A DNA stretch of 64,000 nt from Marsupella aquatica (lineage: Eukaryota; Marchantiophyta): assembly GCA_973895155.1 (NCBI GenBank), contig OZ316898.1, forward strand, positions 18,786,001 through 18,850,000. Reading direction: 5' to 3'. How positions within the stretch are numbered: position 1 is the first letter of the stretch; each line of letters starts with the position of its first letter. This document shows, one piece after another, positions 20,901-34,300 of this stretch. The notes below the pieces were generated by a model, which saw only the letters and a program-made list of their open reading frames with translations, was not told the DNA's origin and made no database searches. The position numbers and the translations under genes are program-made.

Positions 20901-23900
20901 TTCTCTTTTGGGTTGTTATTTACAAGCCTCAATGCCCATTCTTTGAAAGATAATGATACTACTTTTCATGCACATCCTTGTTTCCATGCACATAAATTCT
21001 GGTGGCCCTAGAGTCATTGTCTAGAACTTAGAAACCTAAACCCCAACTCTAGCTTGTCTTCACACTTCATAGGATAAGATATACTTGTTCAATACCTATA
21101 AGCTGCACAGACAATATTATCTTTGTAAACCTGTCTTCCCTTTGGGCATTTCTTTCTCTTCAATTTGCGTTGTTATATATTGACTATTTCAATACCCATA
21201 AGTTGCATAGACAATGTTGTTGCACAAAAAATAACATTGCATGAAAGATGTCATCAAGAGATGCAAGAGATGTCATTGAGCAAATGATGTTATTATGTTC
21301 AAAAAGTTCCTACATAAATGCCATTGTTGTACAAAAGATGGAATAAATAAACAGCCAATTTCCACAAAGGAGCTTAAAAAGTCCGAAGTGAAAGCAAAAC
21401 ATAAATAGTAGTGCAATCTGAAGATGATACACATGATAAAATTTTTATTCATGTCACTATAGAACTACCATACTTGTATAGGAGGGGGGAGACCGAGTAC
21501 TCAAGTGTGAGGTGGGAAGGGCAAGAATAGAGGGGGGTTTTGTCCCCCTCAATCAATCCTTGCCTCTCACCCTTTTCCCATCCTCCCTCCTGCCCTTTCT
21601 CCCAGATCCTCCCCCTTTGCCCTTAACTTTTTTCGTCGGGCCTCCCCTCCCTGATTTGCTTCACAGTCCTTCCTTCGCATGACAGATGTCAAATTTTGTA
21701 AACGATCACAGTAATAAACCACAGGTATTTCTCATAATCTGTGAGTGCGAGTCTTGTCATTTTGGTTGGGTTGGTGTTGCAAAAATTCTATTATTTTTGG
21801 TCACTCTTGTTGTTGTGAAAGTGTCATTGTGAGACTGCTGTTGTTGGAGAGGGCAAAGGTTGGAGCATGGGGACACAAGATGGGTGACGGCAGCCATTGC
21901 ATCACGGAATCCAGGGCAATAGAGAGGAGCATTTTTGTTTTAATTTTTGTTTTGTTTTTAATTTCTTTAGTGATTAAAAAATATATACTTTTCATATTTA
22001 CAAAAAACAATTGGCAGGTGCAATCATGTGTAGGGCAGCTTGGGCAGACATTTGAGATCAGCCTTGTCTAGCAGATCAGTTTTTGATGAAGACCTGACTC
22101 AAGCTTTTTCCCCATTTTGAAACCAGGCAACATAGTTTTTTGGTGGGATAGGGTATTATTGTGTTTGATATCATCCCATTTGTTTAAAATGATGCTCCAA
22201 TGGACAGAGTCCATGGACCATGCAACTGTCATGGACCATGATATCCTTTACATCTTCACTCATTGATGCTCTTCTCCTTTCCAATAAGTTTTCAACAACA
22301 AAGCTTAACCTTCAATCTCCATTGCTGTTCAACAAAATAGCAATTCTTGGGCTCTGGGGAAGCTTCTTGGAAAGATCTTTCCAACCAATCTAATATCTCT
22401 AATTTTCATGAAGGATTGAGTCATGAATCTCTAAAGATTACTTAATCACTTCTTGTCCACATTTTGCACTTCCAAAAGTTTTTGAGCTCCTAACTTTGAC
22501 ATGCATTACCTCCCTCAATGTCCAATGGATCCAAAAAAAATTGAGTTTGTCCAGAATGATTTGGAAAGATCTTACCAGTGAGTCTAATATTATTCAAATT
22601 ATTCAAAATTGACAGCCCTAAAAACTTCCAACGATGACTGTCTGGACTTTCCTCACATCAACTCATAGGGTAAATTATGTACAACATGACAAGAAAAGAG
22701 GGCTTCTCTGCTTTCTTACCGGGTTGCAAAAGTCTATCCAAGAATGTTTAGAGCTGTGAAGGTCCATCAGGCGAGGGCTTCATTTTCCATTGACTGAGAT
22801 GACTGCCCCCAGGTATTGCATTACAAAAACCCTGGTCATTATCTAGGTTCAGAGCACACCAAAGCTGCCTAGAATTTGCAATCCACTGAGAGAACGACCT
22901 GGGGAGGCCCGAGGGGAGAGGGAAGGGGAGAAAACATTTTAGGTGGATCCCTATTAACAGGTGTTTGATGAGACCAAAGCCCAAAATATCTGCTTCACTT
23001 TTGCACATCAAGGTAACATTGTCATTATCATGAGATCCTTCATACAATCAATATCCATCTTGTTTTGATCTGTGAGTTTGTGCATGATGAGGCAGTGGGC
23101 AGTGTTTCTGGTTGAAATTGAAATGTTTCTCATTCATTCATTTCCACCCAGCACAATTGTCATTTGATGAGGGTTTTGTGGGTTTGAACTTTCTCTTCAT
23201 CTCAATTGGACTCAAACGGACACCTTCAATCTGTCAAAAGTTGCACCTCACAGTGCCTGAGGTTGACAAGCCAATGATACACACCAAAAACAGTAAAACT
23301 CCATATCACTATAGCAAAATTTATGGCCAATACATGTATTATTATTTGAGCAAGGTGAAGTGAGGTCCTAAAGAAGGGGTAAATTTCTGTGCCAACGAAT
23401 TTATGACAAATTCATGGAGTGTGTTTTGGCTGTGTGGGGTGGGCCAGCTGCTTTACAACTTCACTCCGGATGAAATATTTATTTATTTACCTATGCCATA
23501 ACAACATATCATAACACCGGGCTAGGTTGATATGTGTGCCTTAACAGTCCATAACACACTCTGTTCAAAATTCTGCCCAATTACATTGACATAGACACAA
23601 AGTAAAATTTAATTTATTCTATTAAAATTTATTCTATCAAATTTCCGCCCATCCGTAGACTCGTTGATTGAACTTCCATCTAAGCCAACGTTTCAGCTTA
23701 GTTTGCAATTTCTCCATAATTGGCACTTCACTGTTGATTTTTAAATCAAGTCTCTCATCTAAACTACAGTTCACCTCCAACATTTGACACAACTTCATCA
23801 CAAAAAATAAACTTATGCAGTGAAATGCAGCACTGTGGATATATAGACATACATAGCCGCTTCGTTGCTTTTCAGTGAAAATGCACATTCAGTACTCTAG

Positions 23901-25740
23901 ATTCCATTGACCAAATTCTGAATGTAAACAGAACACTCTGGCTTTCAATTCTGGACGTTTCAAATTTAGTATGTATCAAAGAAAGCGAGGCTCTAGAGGG
24001 AAGTCAAGGCATATATGGCTCAGCATTACATTACTTGCCGAAGACTTGCTCAACCAAATCCTTCCAAGTATGTGGCTAGAAAAATCTCTCAGAAGGAGTG
24101 GTATGGCACAAGCAAATGTCGTTGACCTCCAGCTCATACGACATACGATGAGTGCAGCACGAAGAGAAGAAATTGCATAACAAAAGAGTTTATGGAGCTT
24201 GGAGCGAGACCACATAAGTCGGAGCTTGATCGAATATACTGGGAGACTTGACCATCTGCGGATGGAGCCGGGACAACATTCATTTGAGAAATCGTGCAGC
24301 AATTGAGAGTGTGGCGTGATTAGTGCTGAGTTGGGACTCAAGTACAGTAGTGTGTTAACCCCTTCCTACCCAACCTCCATTCAGGTGCGTTGAGAAACGA
24401 AACAGCCAAACTCTCCATCTTGACTTTTTTCTACGATTGGAACTTTGTTCGAGTAAATCGACCTCCTGGCATGCACCACCTTCTGACGGCTTCAACATTT
24501 AATGAATGGTTCGGACTTCCTCAGTTGTCAACTTCAAGTTTGTCTCGAATGTTATGATTGGCAGACATGTTTGGATATGGTAGAGGACGAGCAGGCAGTC
24601 GCCCCCCGTGATGCAATCAATTCCTTGTCTCCCTCCATCGTGCCTGTAATTTTCAGAAACACAGGATCTGGAGTGAGGGTCTACTCAATGAGAACCCTGG
24701 GGAGTTTTAGAGCACCTCATTCCAACTTAGTCGCGTACTCAATGGAGCGTCCTCGTCAGATACCGGGGAACCTGCTGCACTCAGCTGCTCCATACGACAT
24801 TTCAACAGATGTACTTGTCTGATCACACTTTCTCACTCCATTGTTTAAGGTTGCCAACTTGTCCCTGATATACATTGGAGTAATTGCATCTCAGACTCAA
24901 ATAAGTCTAGAGCACCTTCCATGCTTCCGCAACATGTTATCCAAGCCATCAATCAACGTCCGCAATTATGCCTGCCTTGTTGTCACTGTGGACCCAATCT
25001 GGTTTGGCTTGGGACATACCTGGCTCTATCATGGTACCATCCACAATGTTCACGAGCTTCTCATCTTTGAGAGCAAGTCTTTCGCTTCCACACTTGGAAG
25101 TATGTCCAATCAAATTCCAGAGTTTTCAGTTTTGTTCTCAATTGGAGTCGCCCAGATTCCAGGAATTCTCTTCACTGTTGAAAGAGAAGAAGTTTTATAA
25201 TGGATCAAATCAATTTGAAACACACTGGTTCGATCAAAACTAATTTCGCCTCATTATTCAGCAGAACCATTTGTGCTCTGTGTCATCTCCTCTAGTTAAT
25301 TCTCCCTTCTTTCAGGATCTCAAACGTCGAAACCCCAATGGTGGGTTTGGGCGTCCCCTCCCCACATTCGATCATCTGGGTGTCTGACTTGCAATGAGCC
25401 TTGAACCAACATCCAACTGTCATCTATTTCTGGCTCCGGTCCAGCACGAATCTCGTCCTAGCTCTAACCAGCTGGGTGGGCCCATCGAGCCCACAAATAC
25501 TTCGAGAGGAATTGACTGCTGAAACGAAAGGCAATAGTAAGAAAACAATGCAAAGCAGACACATCAATGCTAGCAACCCAAACAGCCAACGACTTCAGCG
25601 AGCAAAGCCATCTCAAAATGCGTCCTATAGACAGAAACACTTATGCCCACACCTTGCACTGTGTCGTGGAGGTTTTGCCCTTTGGAGCTGGCTGGCAGGA
25701 GATCGAAGACAGCAAGACGTGTTGGCTGAGTTGTAACCTG
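20901..25740. other. Long intergenic stretch, no gene seen
   Basis: About 4.8 kb with only short frames and no recognisable domain on either strand. AT-rich, with a short C-rich patch near 21545-21640. Non-coding transcription cannot be excluded. Confidence 0.35.
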
Positions 25741-25748
25741 CCCTGCAC

Positions 25749-25755
25749 TATATAG
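25749..25755 (+). promoter_or_regulatory. Candidate TATA box of the U-box gene
   Basis: TATATAG about 178 bp upstream of the ATG at 25927. It would give a 5' leader of roughly 145 nt without an intron. Confidence 0.5.
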
Positions 25756-25926
25756 TTAGCTCCATCCTTTCAGCTTTATCAATTTCCCGAAACATTTTGT
25801 TGCTCAACAGAGAAAACAGCGTTACGTTTGTCGCTCAGGGATAGGCAATAGTTTTCACGAAGAAAGATTACACGTAGTATACACGAAGAAACAGTGAAGC
25901 GAAGGCAGGGAGAAGCAGAGTTCAAG

Positions 25927-26919
25927 ATGGTGAAGGTGGCATTACCCAATTTCTTCAGATGTCCTATTTCTCTTCAATTGATGAAGGATCCAGTGACATT
26001 GACAACAGGGCAGACCTACGATCGGAGCAGCATTGAGAAATGGTTCGCCGACGGGCATAACACCTGCCCATCCACAATGCAGGTGCTATCGAGCATGGAC
26101 ACTGCACCTAACCACACGTTGCAGAGGTTGATACAGCAGTGGTGCTCCTCCACTAATCACTCCTGTGGAGCAACCCCTTTGGAGGTAGTTCCTGTAGTGT
26201 CCTTTACAAATGAAGCCAAACGGCGACCGGTGATGGTATTGCTGAACGAAGTGGCTACAAGGGGAGTTAATTCATTGAACACTCTGAAGGAATTGAGGTG
26301 TCTTGCCAAGGATTTGGATCAGGGGGCTCGAAACAGGGTAGTTCTAGCGGAGGCAGGCGCAATTCCGGTTCTGGCAAACTTTGTCTTCGCTCCTAACAGT
26401 TTGTGCAAGGATGTGAACGCATGTGAGGATGCACTGGGGATTCTCATACTCCTTCCTCTGCATGACATTAGAAAGCTTGTTCACATTGGCACAAAGCAGC
26501 TCACTGCTATCTCCTGGTTGCTCAACCGAGGGAGCGTGGATGGGAGAGTAAATGCAGCCTTGCTGCTCGGCAGCCTCGCTCAAGAGGACAACGAAATGAA
26601 GGCCTTGGTGGGGAGTACAGCCGGCGTCTTTGAGGGCCTCGTCCAGCTGCTCAAGGAAGACCTCTACGTCAAAGCCGTGGACGCTGGATTGACGGCCACC
26701 CTCTCTGTCATATGTAACGGGCCAGATAGAAATATCACTAAAGCTGTGGAAGCTGGTGTCGTGTATCCAGTGATTGACCGGCTATTGGAAACCGAGAGAA
26801 GAAGCCAATTGCAGACACTAACGAAATCAATGGAGCTGCTCTGCTCAAGTCCAGAGGGCAGGAAGGCAGTCGTAGATTATGCTCAGGTGGTGCCGGTGGT
26901 GGTCAAAGTTCTTCCTTAG
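25927..26919 (+). CDS. U-box/ARM E3 ubiquitin ligase, C-terminally shortened
   Basis: An intronless plant PUB protein of 330 residues from ATG 25927; an earlier in-frame ATG at 25894 would add 11 residues, but the MVKVALP start is followed immediately by the U-box, as is usual in this class. The U-box spans about residues 8-80 (FFRCPISLQLMKDPVTL, GQTYDRSSIEKWF, CPSTMQ, PNHTLQRLIQQWC) and would recruit an E2 enzyme. ARM-like helices follow (for example AGAIPVLANFVF, GRVNAALLLGSLA) and would bind substrate. It resembles the PUB22-PUB28 type, normally about 400-440 residues. The frame stops after VVVKVLP, where an ordinary member continues through one or two more helical repeats. Those repeats are visible downstream in another frame (26919-27080). 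Confidence 0.85.
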   Translation: MVKVALPNFFRCPISLQLMKDPVTLTTGQTYDRSSIEKWFADGHNTCPSTMQVLSSMDTAPNHTLQRLIQQWCSSTNHSCGATPLEVVPVVSFTNEAKRRPVMVLLNEVATRGVNSLNTLKELRCLAKDLDQGARNRVVLAEAGAIPVLANFVFAPNSLCKDVNACEDALGILILLPLHDIRKLVHIGTKQLTAISWLLNRGSVDGRVNAALLLGSLAQEDNEMKALVGSTAGVFEGLVQLLKEDLYVKAVDAGLTATLSVICNGPDRNITKAVEAGVVYPVIDRLLETERRSQLQTLTKSMELLCSSPEGRKAVVDYAQVVPVVVKVLP

Positions 26920-27080
26920 TGGTATACTGGTATTCCTCTTGTATCAGTGAGGGTACAATAGAGTCTGTGGACCATCTGCCGGCATTGCCCGAAGAAGTGC
27001 TTCAAATGATTTACAGCAGCTGGGCTCCAATAACTACGGGACAACTTGAATTGTTCTCCCAACTTCTAGGCACATCTTGA
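26919..27080 (+). pseudogene. Out-of-frame C-terminal ARM remnant of the U-box gene
   Basis: Read from GTG at 26919, a 53-codon frame without its own ATG runs to TGA at 27078-27080. It contains the words ISEG, LPALPEEVLQMIYSS, PIT and QLLGTS, which resemble the last ARM repeats and C-terminus of PUB22-PUB28-type proteins (family knowledge). It begins where the upstream frame ends, so an indel near 26900-26960 has probably separated it from the rest. Part of the expected repeat between the two frames looks lost or diverged. Confidence 0.6.
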
Positions 27081-30000
27081 AACCCTCGTCTCCCAAAACT
27101 ATCAAGTCACGGGTGCGTGTATAATCATCGACTTACATATCGAGCTTGTCACCTGATTCATCCATATTTTCCACTTGTGTAAAATCCACGGAAGAGTACC
27201 TGTACCTTACAAACAGTCGCCAACATAAAATGTGCCATGTGGGGCACAAGTTGTAACATAATAGTAACCTGATTGAACACGTGTCTGTGTAGTTAGGGCT
27301 TGCGGAAGATCTACGTGAGGATACCTGGACCTACTAGCCATGGCTACGAGGCAGCTCAACTTGTAATATCTTTTGGTCGAGGAAAAACTTTTCACGGGGA
27401 CAATGAGATCCCTTCGTTCATGACATTGCTTTCCAAGATTCATGGTTTGGTGGTTGATTTTGTCAGGATACATGATTCAATTTTCACCTTGCGTAATGGA
27501 AACATCGAAATCCACAAATGAATTTAGTTCTGAACGGTGACCCTACATCAATTGTTGTGACGTTTTGAAGTATATTCAGTGTTTTGACTACAGAATGACA
27601 ACAAACGTTTTGCATTCATAAGAGAATCCAAGAGAGATTAGCACTCTATGGACGTTGATAACATGATTCGAGAATAGCTCGCGCCTGTGCTAAAAACCAT
27701 TATCGAACTCATTTAAACTTGGGTAAAACTACATGCGATTAATATGAACACAGCGGCCAAGACGCTAGACAGAACAATCATTCTCAATATGATGAAGATC
27801 GGTGCTGCGATCACTATCAGGATCACGAAACATCGCATCCATGGGTGGAACATGGAAATACGGTCAGGTACGTGATGGAGGGAATCATTACAATTCCTTC
27901 GACCTGACACCGTGTCTTAGTTGTCATCGTGCAGTCGCCAAATGGTGAGGCATTCTGGCAACTCTGTTGCTGAGTATTCATGTCGGTTGTTGTGCAGGTA
28001 TGGCTCCCGACCTCCCGTGCTCCGCGTTGGTCTTCTTCTTCTTCTTTGGGATGTCTGCTGGTTGAGGTCGTTCGTCTCCCTGTACTGTACTTCGTCTGTC
28101 GCTGGTGGTACCCTGTCCTCGGATGGGCAGTTGTTTGAGATTGCCTGATCCTGCTAGTACCTCCCAGCTGGACGGACTGTAGGTAGCCTGGTTCTCAGGC
28201 CCACCTCCGAATATTTTTGGTCCCACTTTTCTCTTCCCGGGGGTTCCTTGTGGACCTCCCAAGGTCACCGGGATCCTCCCCCCACCTAAGAATTGAATGA
28301 TGATGTCGATCAATGCAATCCGTGTACGAGATACTTGGCTTTTGGACGCAGAGTACAGATGATACCACGGAAGTCCATATTGATCAACCCGGGCTTTTGC
28401 TGCCCATTAATGAGGCAGGTTGATGGAGTCGGAGAAATGTTTGATGCAAGAACTGTTTGTTCGTATATAACCTCTTCGTCTGAGTTCCTGAAATCTGAGT
28501 TCAATAACTCAGCGTACCGCATTGAGCGTTCTTAAATCGATGTGCAATGCAGACTTTCACGTGATCTGTCGGAATGCACATTCAGGGAATCTGAGAGAGT
28601 AACTAGTTCCGTAACATCTGAGAGTACCCTACATGCATTTGATGTCAATTCGCTCCCGAGGTTGATCACGTTCGGGCTCATCAAAACCGTCTGTTTCTTG
28701 CTTCTCCTGCCAAAAATTAGCAGTGAAATGGCTTAAGCATTGTCGGCGAGCTACCTGGCTCTCTTATTCTGATTCGAGCTGGACGTTTGTATGGTTGATG
28801 TGTGAAATCTGCTAATCAGCCGGCTTTGGCGTTCAGAGTTTAAGGTTTGGGTCAGGATTGGGTCTTTGGCACAAAGGCTTGCACTGAAGTCTATTGTTCC
28901 TTCAAACGTGTTGAGATGAAATTGTGAGGTAATGCTCAGATCCAGAATACCAAAGCATCGGTTCTAAGCAGGTCTTTTCCTTGCAGTCGCTGAGCGAAAC
29001 GACACACCACGCACACCCTGATAGTAATTGACCACGGCAAACAGATGCTTGAACGTGCGCGAGGAAAATTCAGAAAGCTGTGGAGCAACGACGAAAACGC
29101 GTTGAAGAATCCCAATGATTACTTGGCTCCGCAGCCGATTTCCGCAGTCGGTCGATTGTTGCTTTGGTTACCACAGGACGGTTTGGTAGGAGAATTGCGG
29201 AAGTTTGTCCGATGACCTCTTTCTTGAATGACGATCTCCCTAATTCGATTTTTGCATGCACTGGAGGTGGTGGCAGGTACGACATGGGATTTGTGCCATA
29301 CCTGTCAACTGGAACAGTGCAGTTCATGTTAGGAGCTGCAGGTCCGGGAAACTTACCAAGTGATATCGTTCACACTGCCAGGATCGTTTGAATCGAAACT
29401 CACAGGTCAACAATGTACTTTTTGAAGCTGATGTCCAATCTCTGTCTTAGAAATTCCAGCCTTCGAAGCAACGTCCCTGTGCACAATCCCCACATCACCG
29501 TTCTTCTGCTCCTCGGAAGGCGTACACCCTGCTTTCACACCTGCAGCGCAATGACCTCAAGGGCCGACGTCACTTCTGATACATCGATACATGGCTGTGA
29601 CGCCAGTCACAAGGAGAACAGAGCCTGCAAGAACGGGTACAGTACTCTCGTCCTGGTAGCGTTGCTGTGCTGCCAAAGCATGTTCGGGATAAATCAATTG
29701 GAGGCTCTTCTTTATGCACAGCATTTACGAATATGACCAAGCTGGTATAGCAAGCACGTGCTTGTGAGTCCTGGCACAAGGTGCTCACGAGCCCAGATGC
29801 AAACTGAATTTGCAAGGTCATTCCACTCTTGCACTCGTATGAGACTTCACTCCACACTCGTATTGCATTCATCAAACCTTCTTCCTTGAAACCTGCATCT
29901 CTCGTAACTCACACTTTTTGCTCATCGGAAGATATTCAGCTTGCACTCCTAGGTGTTAAATGTGTGTTAATTGATCGATCGGGACCACATTTGATGAGGG

Positions 30001-31383
30001 TGACTACTTCATTAACGCCCTGGTCATGCTTTGAGACAAAAAAACTCAATCATGGTAACTAACCCCATCTAGAGAACTAACCTGACATTTTCGGAGTGGA
30101 AGCCATACACAGATATCTTCTCTTTTAAGCTGCCATCTGCTTTGAAAATGGCAGGTTGATGCAGCAGAATTGTTTCAGTTAAATTAATTCGCATTCTGGT
30201 CAAACACTCACGGATTGTAGCTACTATTAGAGCTAAAAAGCTCCTAGGCTCTCATGACTACATCTAACATAAATGATGGGGATTGCAACCGTCCGTTCGG
30301 CATACTATATCGACTCACTACTACTAATACTTATCCTCCTATGTTTTGTGTGTGTTTTCCTATCAGAGGCGAAGCGGACGAGCATCAACAACACTAATTA
30401 TCCTCTTCTAGATAATTCTGTGTGTCTAAAGCCAATTCTCCCAATTCTGTGTGGCACAGCAAATGTCATGACACCATGAGGTCGTGGACGTTCCAAAATA
30501 TCGAAAGTTTCCAAAGTTCGGGAGTTCCAAAACAACCGCAGCACAAGTAGCCGAAGTTCTTCAGAGCTGATACTGCATCCAAACGATCGATGTGAATGTC
30601 AGTAAGTGTCAAATTACTGCGAGTTGCATAATTCTTCCGAACTGAAGACTTCTAATTCATTCTTGAGTGACGCCTTCCCACAAAAACTGTAGTCTGGGAT
30701 TAACATGAAACGAGGTTATGAAATCTAATCAAGCAATGACATAATTTTGATTCTTTAGGACAGACACCTGCAAACATGTACCACAATCCCTATCCTACAG
30801 ATGGGACAAATTCCATGTTCCGTAAGTATCTTCTGGTACAGTAACTGTTCTCGTTCCAATAATTCCAGGCACCAAAATAAAGAACTTGCCTGCATTACAC
30901 CATCAGTGGTTTGGATTGCAGCACCAAGAAGTAAAAGCTGTCATAGTGAATTGCGTCTGAAACCTCTCTGTTGGTCACCTTCAAAAGTGCCGAATGTGAC
31001 TGCTGACACCAAAACCAGACTCGAATGTGCACGTCTCCAACGAGTCATCGTGCTAATTGCATATAATTCAACGGTCCTGGAGACCTGCAAATTTTGCATA
31101 CAAAGCTGATCAAGTACAAGGTTTCACGGCGAAGCAAGCCCTCAACCGACAGTATAATTGCCAGACTGGCAGCAATTCATCAATATGTGACATTCTCCAC
31201 GTTTCCTTGCAGGATTTGAAACATACCTCGAATACAAAACCGTCAGCTTTGAGATAAAACTGAAAGAAGAGTTCAGCGACATGACAAAAGGTCGATTTCT
31301 CCCAACATCGAGTTGCTACTGTCCGCAAATTCAAAAAGACTCGCTTGCTGGGCTTCATCCTACAGAAGGACCATTGTGAGCTG
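27081..31383. other. Long intergenic stretch, no gene seen
   Basis: About 4.3 kb with only short frames. The 65-codon minus-strand frame at 27713-27910 encodes two hydrophobic segments but has no family signature and no other support. Nothing here is convincingly coding. Confidence 0.35.
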
Positions 31384-34300
31384 TCACGGGGGTGGAGGGG
31401 ACATAGGGTTATACGTATCATCTATCCAGGAGCCAGGATCAATATGTCGGACATTGTCCATCTGGTTATTATCAAGCAGGGTTGAGGGCCACGGAATATC
31501 ATCCACCATTGTGGTTGTTGATGCAGGGTCCGCAGCCGGAAAGATTTCACTGCTCCCACCAGCAATGTAAGGACTACGAGCTGTCCAGAGCGTTCCGCTG
31601 GGACCCACATTTTGTGATGGTGTTGCTGGAACTGCATTGACGGCATTTGTAGCAACCCTTGTGCGATTATTAACTTGACCAGCCTGCGCCATCCCTGGTA
31701 GATTCGTACTTCTAAGACCAGAACTCATTCCAACAGTCGATCCTCCCCCAATGGCACCTCTCATTCGCGGAGTTCCAGCTGGTCTCCAGTTCGTGAGTTG
31801 TGGTGGTGGAACCCACCCTTCTACCCCGGGATAACTATTGCTGGTACCTGGGGCTTGAAAATTTGAAACAGAATTGGGGCGTCCAGAGTAAAGTGAATGA
31901 GACGACACCTCCCGCTGTGAACCCCCAGTAGAGGCTCCATGTCCTGAGAGAGAACCAACGGGAAATGGAGAACTTCTGGGGCTGGAAGTAGTTTGCGCAG
32001 CCTGCTGAAGCTGCTGGGTAAGACGGTGCATGTGATAGATCTCGTGTATCGAGTTTAAATTTTGTACAGGACTGTTTATCGGATATTGCACTTGTTGACC
32101 CAGCTGATTTGCGCTCTGTTGCCCATGACCTGCTTGATGGGAACTTGCGACTGAGAATTGATGTGTCCGGGCATCCCGAAGCTGTTGCTGCGAAGGTCGT
32201 TGGCCATGTCTCAGATTGCGTTGGCTACCATCCTGAAAACAAATGCCCCAAATTCGACATTAGCGAACTGAAAGCACGATACGACAGACTTCTGCCCAAG
32301 TATAGCTGAGTAATTCGGGAAGCAAAAGTTAGTGGCAACAGGTTCAGAGGAGTAGGGATTATAGGCCTTCATTACTTCACAATTTTATCCTGGCCAGATA
32401 CTTATCTTCCATTCTGTAGAGTCGGTACATCCAGTGCAAACAGAAGTTGAGTAGGCTATGTCGCAATTTACGGTAGACGGATAATTTCCCTGTTTAGCTT
32501 TTCTTGTTCATGTTTTCTTTGGTACGCACGAAGGGCCAAATATGATTCATTCAACAGAAATAATGGCTTCCGTGATGCAAAACAGAAGTATAGTCTGTCT
32601 TGCAACCGAAAGGTAACCAAATCCGAAAGTGACCTGGAGAGGTGCGGACCAGAGTGGAGGCTATCCACTCATGGATCGGGCCATTAACAACCTTCATACA
32701 AAACAAATAGAACTCAAAATATCATACCAGATTGAGCTGTATTCGTACTGCTGAGCTCTGGTTATAGGCCTGCTGCTGCTGCTGTAGCTGTTGCTGTAGC
32801 TGTTGCTGTTCCAGCTGTTGTTGTAACTGTTGCTGCTGTTGCTGTTGCTGTTGTTGTTGCAGCTGCTGTTGCTGTTGCTGGAGCTGATGTTGCTGCAGCT
32901 GCCGCAACTCTTGAATCGTTAGCATATCTAATGTATCTGAGTTCTGGAGCTGATGTTGGTGCGTCAGCTGGTGTTGTAATGCCTGGACTTCATATGCAAG
33001 GGTTGTAGGTAAGATACTGGGCGTTTGGCCAGCACTGGGTACTTGTAGTGGAGGCATGGCTGGCAGGGTAGTCACTTGCCCTGTCAAGGTTACTCTGCCT
33101 CGGTCATTTTGATTCGAATATTGGGTTTGTGCTGGTAAACCTTGAACTACAGCTGTCCTACTTGGCTGTGTCTGAACCTGTCTCTCCATGGTGACAGACC
33201 TGTCAGCAGGCTGACCAGCAGTAGGCCAAAACCCAGTAGGCGGTACCCATGATGACGGGTTTCGCACAGCACTCTGCGTCGTATTCATGTATCCACCTTG
33301 AGAAGCCTGGACACTCCTGATGCTAGCTGCAACGGCAGCTCCTCCTTGAGGAATTTCGGAAATTGGGGAATATATAGCATTCAAAACAGGGCTTTCTGTA
33401 CTAGAAATAGAAACAGGGGTGCGTATGGAAGCTGAGTCTCCTGCCTCGTTCACGAAAATTGTCCTGATATTTGGTTTCCTATCTACATCAACGCTGGTAG
33501 TGCTAACAGTCACTGGGGCTACATATGAGGCTCTTGGAGATACCAGTGTTCCTACTTGCTGCTCATCCTCTTCATCGTCACTTATGATGATCACACTTTC
33601 TTCTAATTTCTCTGCAAGATCGTCGCCCAAGGTTTGGCCCGCGCTTTGTATGCGACCAACATCAGTCTCATCTGGTTGTACATCTGGTGCGCACGAACCG
33701 TCCTGATTTATCATGACATCAAATAGGTTCTGGTCCACTTCTTTCAAGATCTGAAAATCCAAAATAGAAGTTTTTACTCTCAGTTTTAAAGAAGTCAAGA
33801 ACTGTCTTTGACTTTTGAGCTCCACATAACAATGACTTTCGGAATATAGCGAGAACATACGTATCGACAAATACTTGATTGCACTGCAATTTCAAACCAA
33901 AATACCTGGCTATGCATTTTAAAATCCTACACGCAATCTCAAAGTACTCCAAAATTCGAATATCTACCTGTTCCATTTGTCGATCAAGCCGTAACTCTGA
34001 ACAATTCACATATGCGTTGCAGCAAGGGCAGCGCCAGGAAGGTCTTCTGTCATTTATTTCGATATAGCTATCATAATCAAAGGCCTAACAGAACACCAGT
34101 TTCAGATTTTAATTGAGCAAGAAGAAAACAGACATTGTGCTTACAGACATGTTTAGTAAGAAAGGCAGTAACCCAAATCAACAGGTGATCAAACGTAGCA
34201 TGTCATTGCCGAAAGTTATGTTAAGCCCATGAAGTGCAGGAAACAACACAGGGAGCTATTACAAGATCAAGAGACTGCTTGCGGCATTCATGGAGATGAG

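Noticed and set aside
27713-27910. Small two-helix membrane protein on the minus strand
   Set aside because: Only 65 codons, no conserved word, and no promoter or splice evidence.
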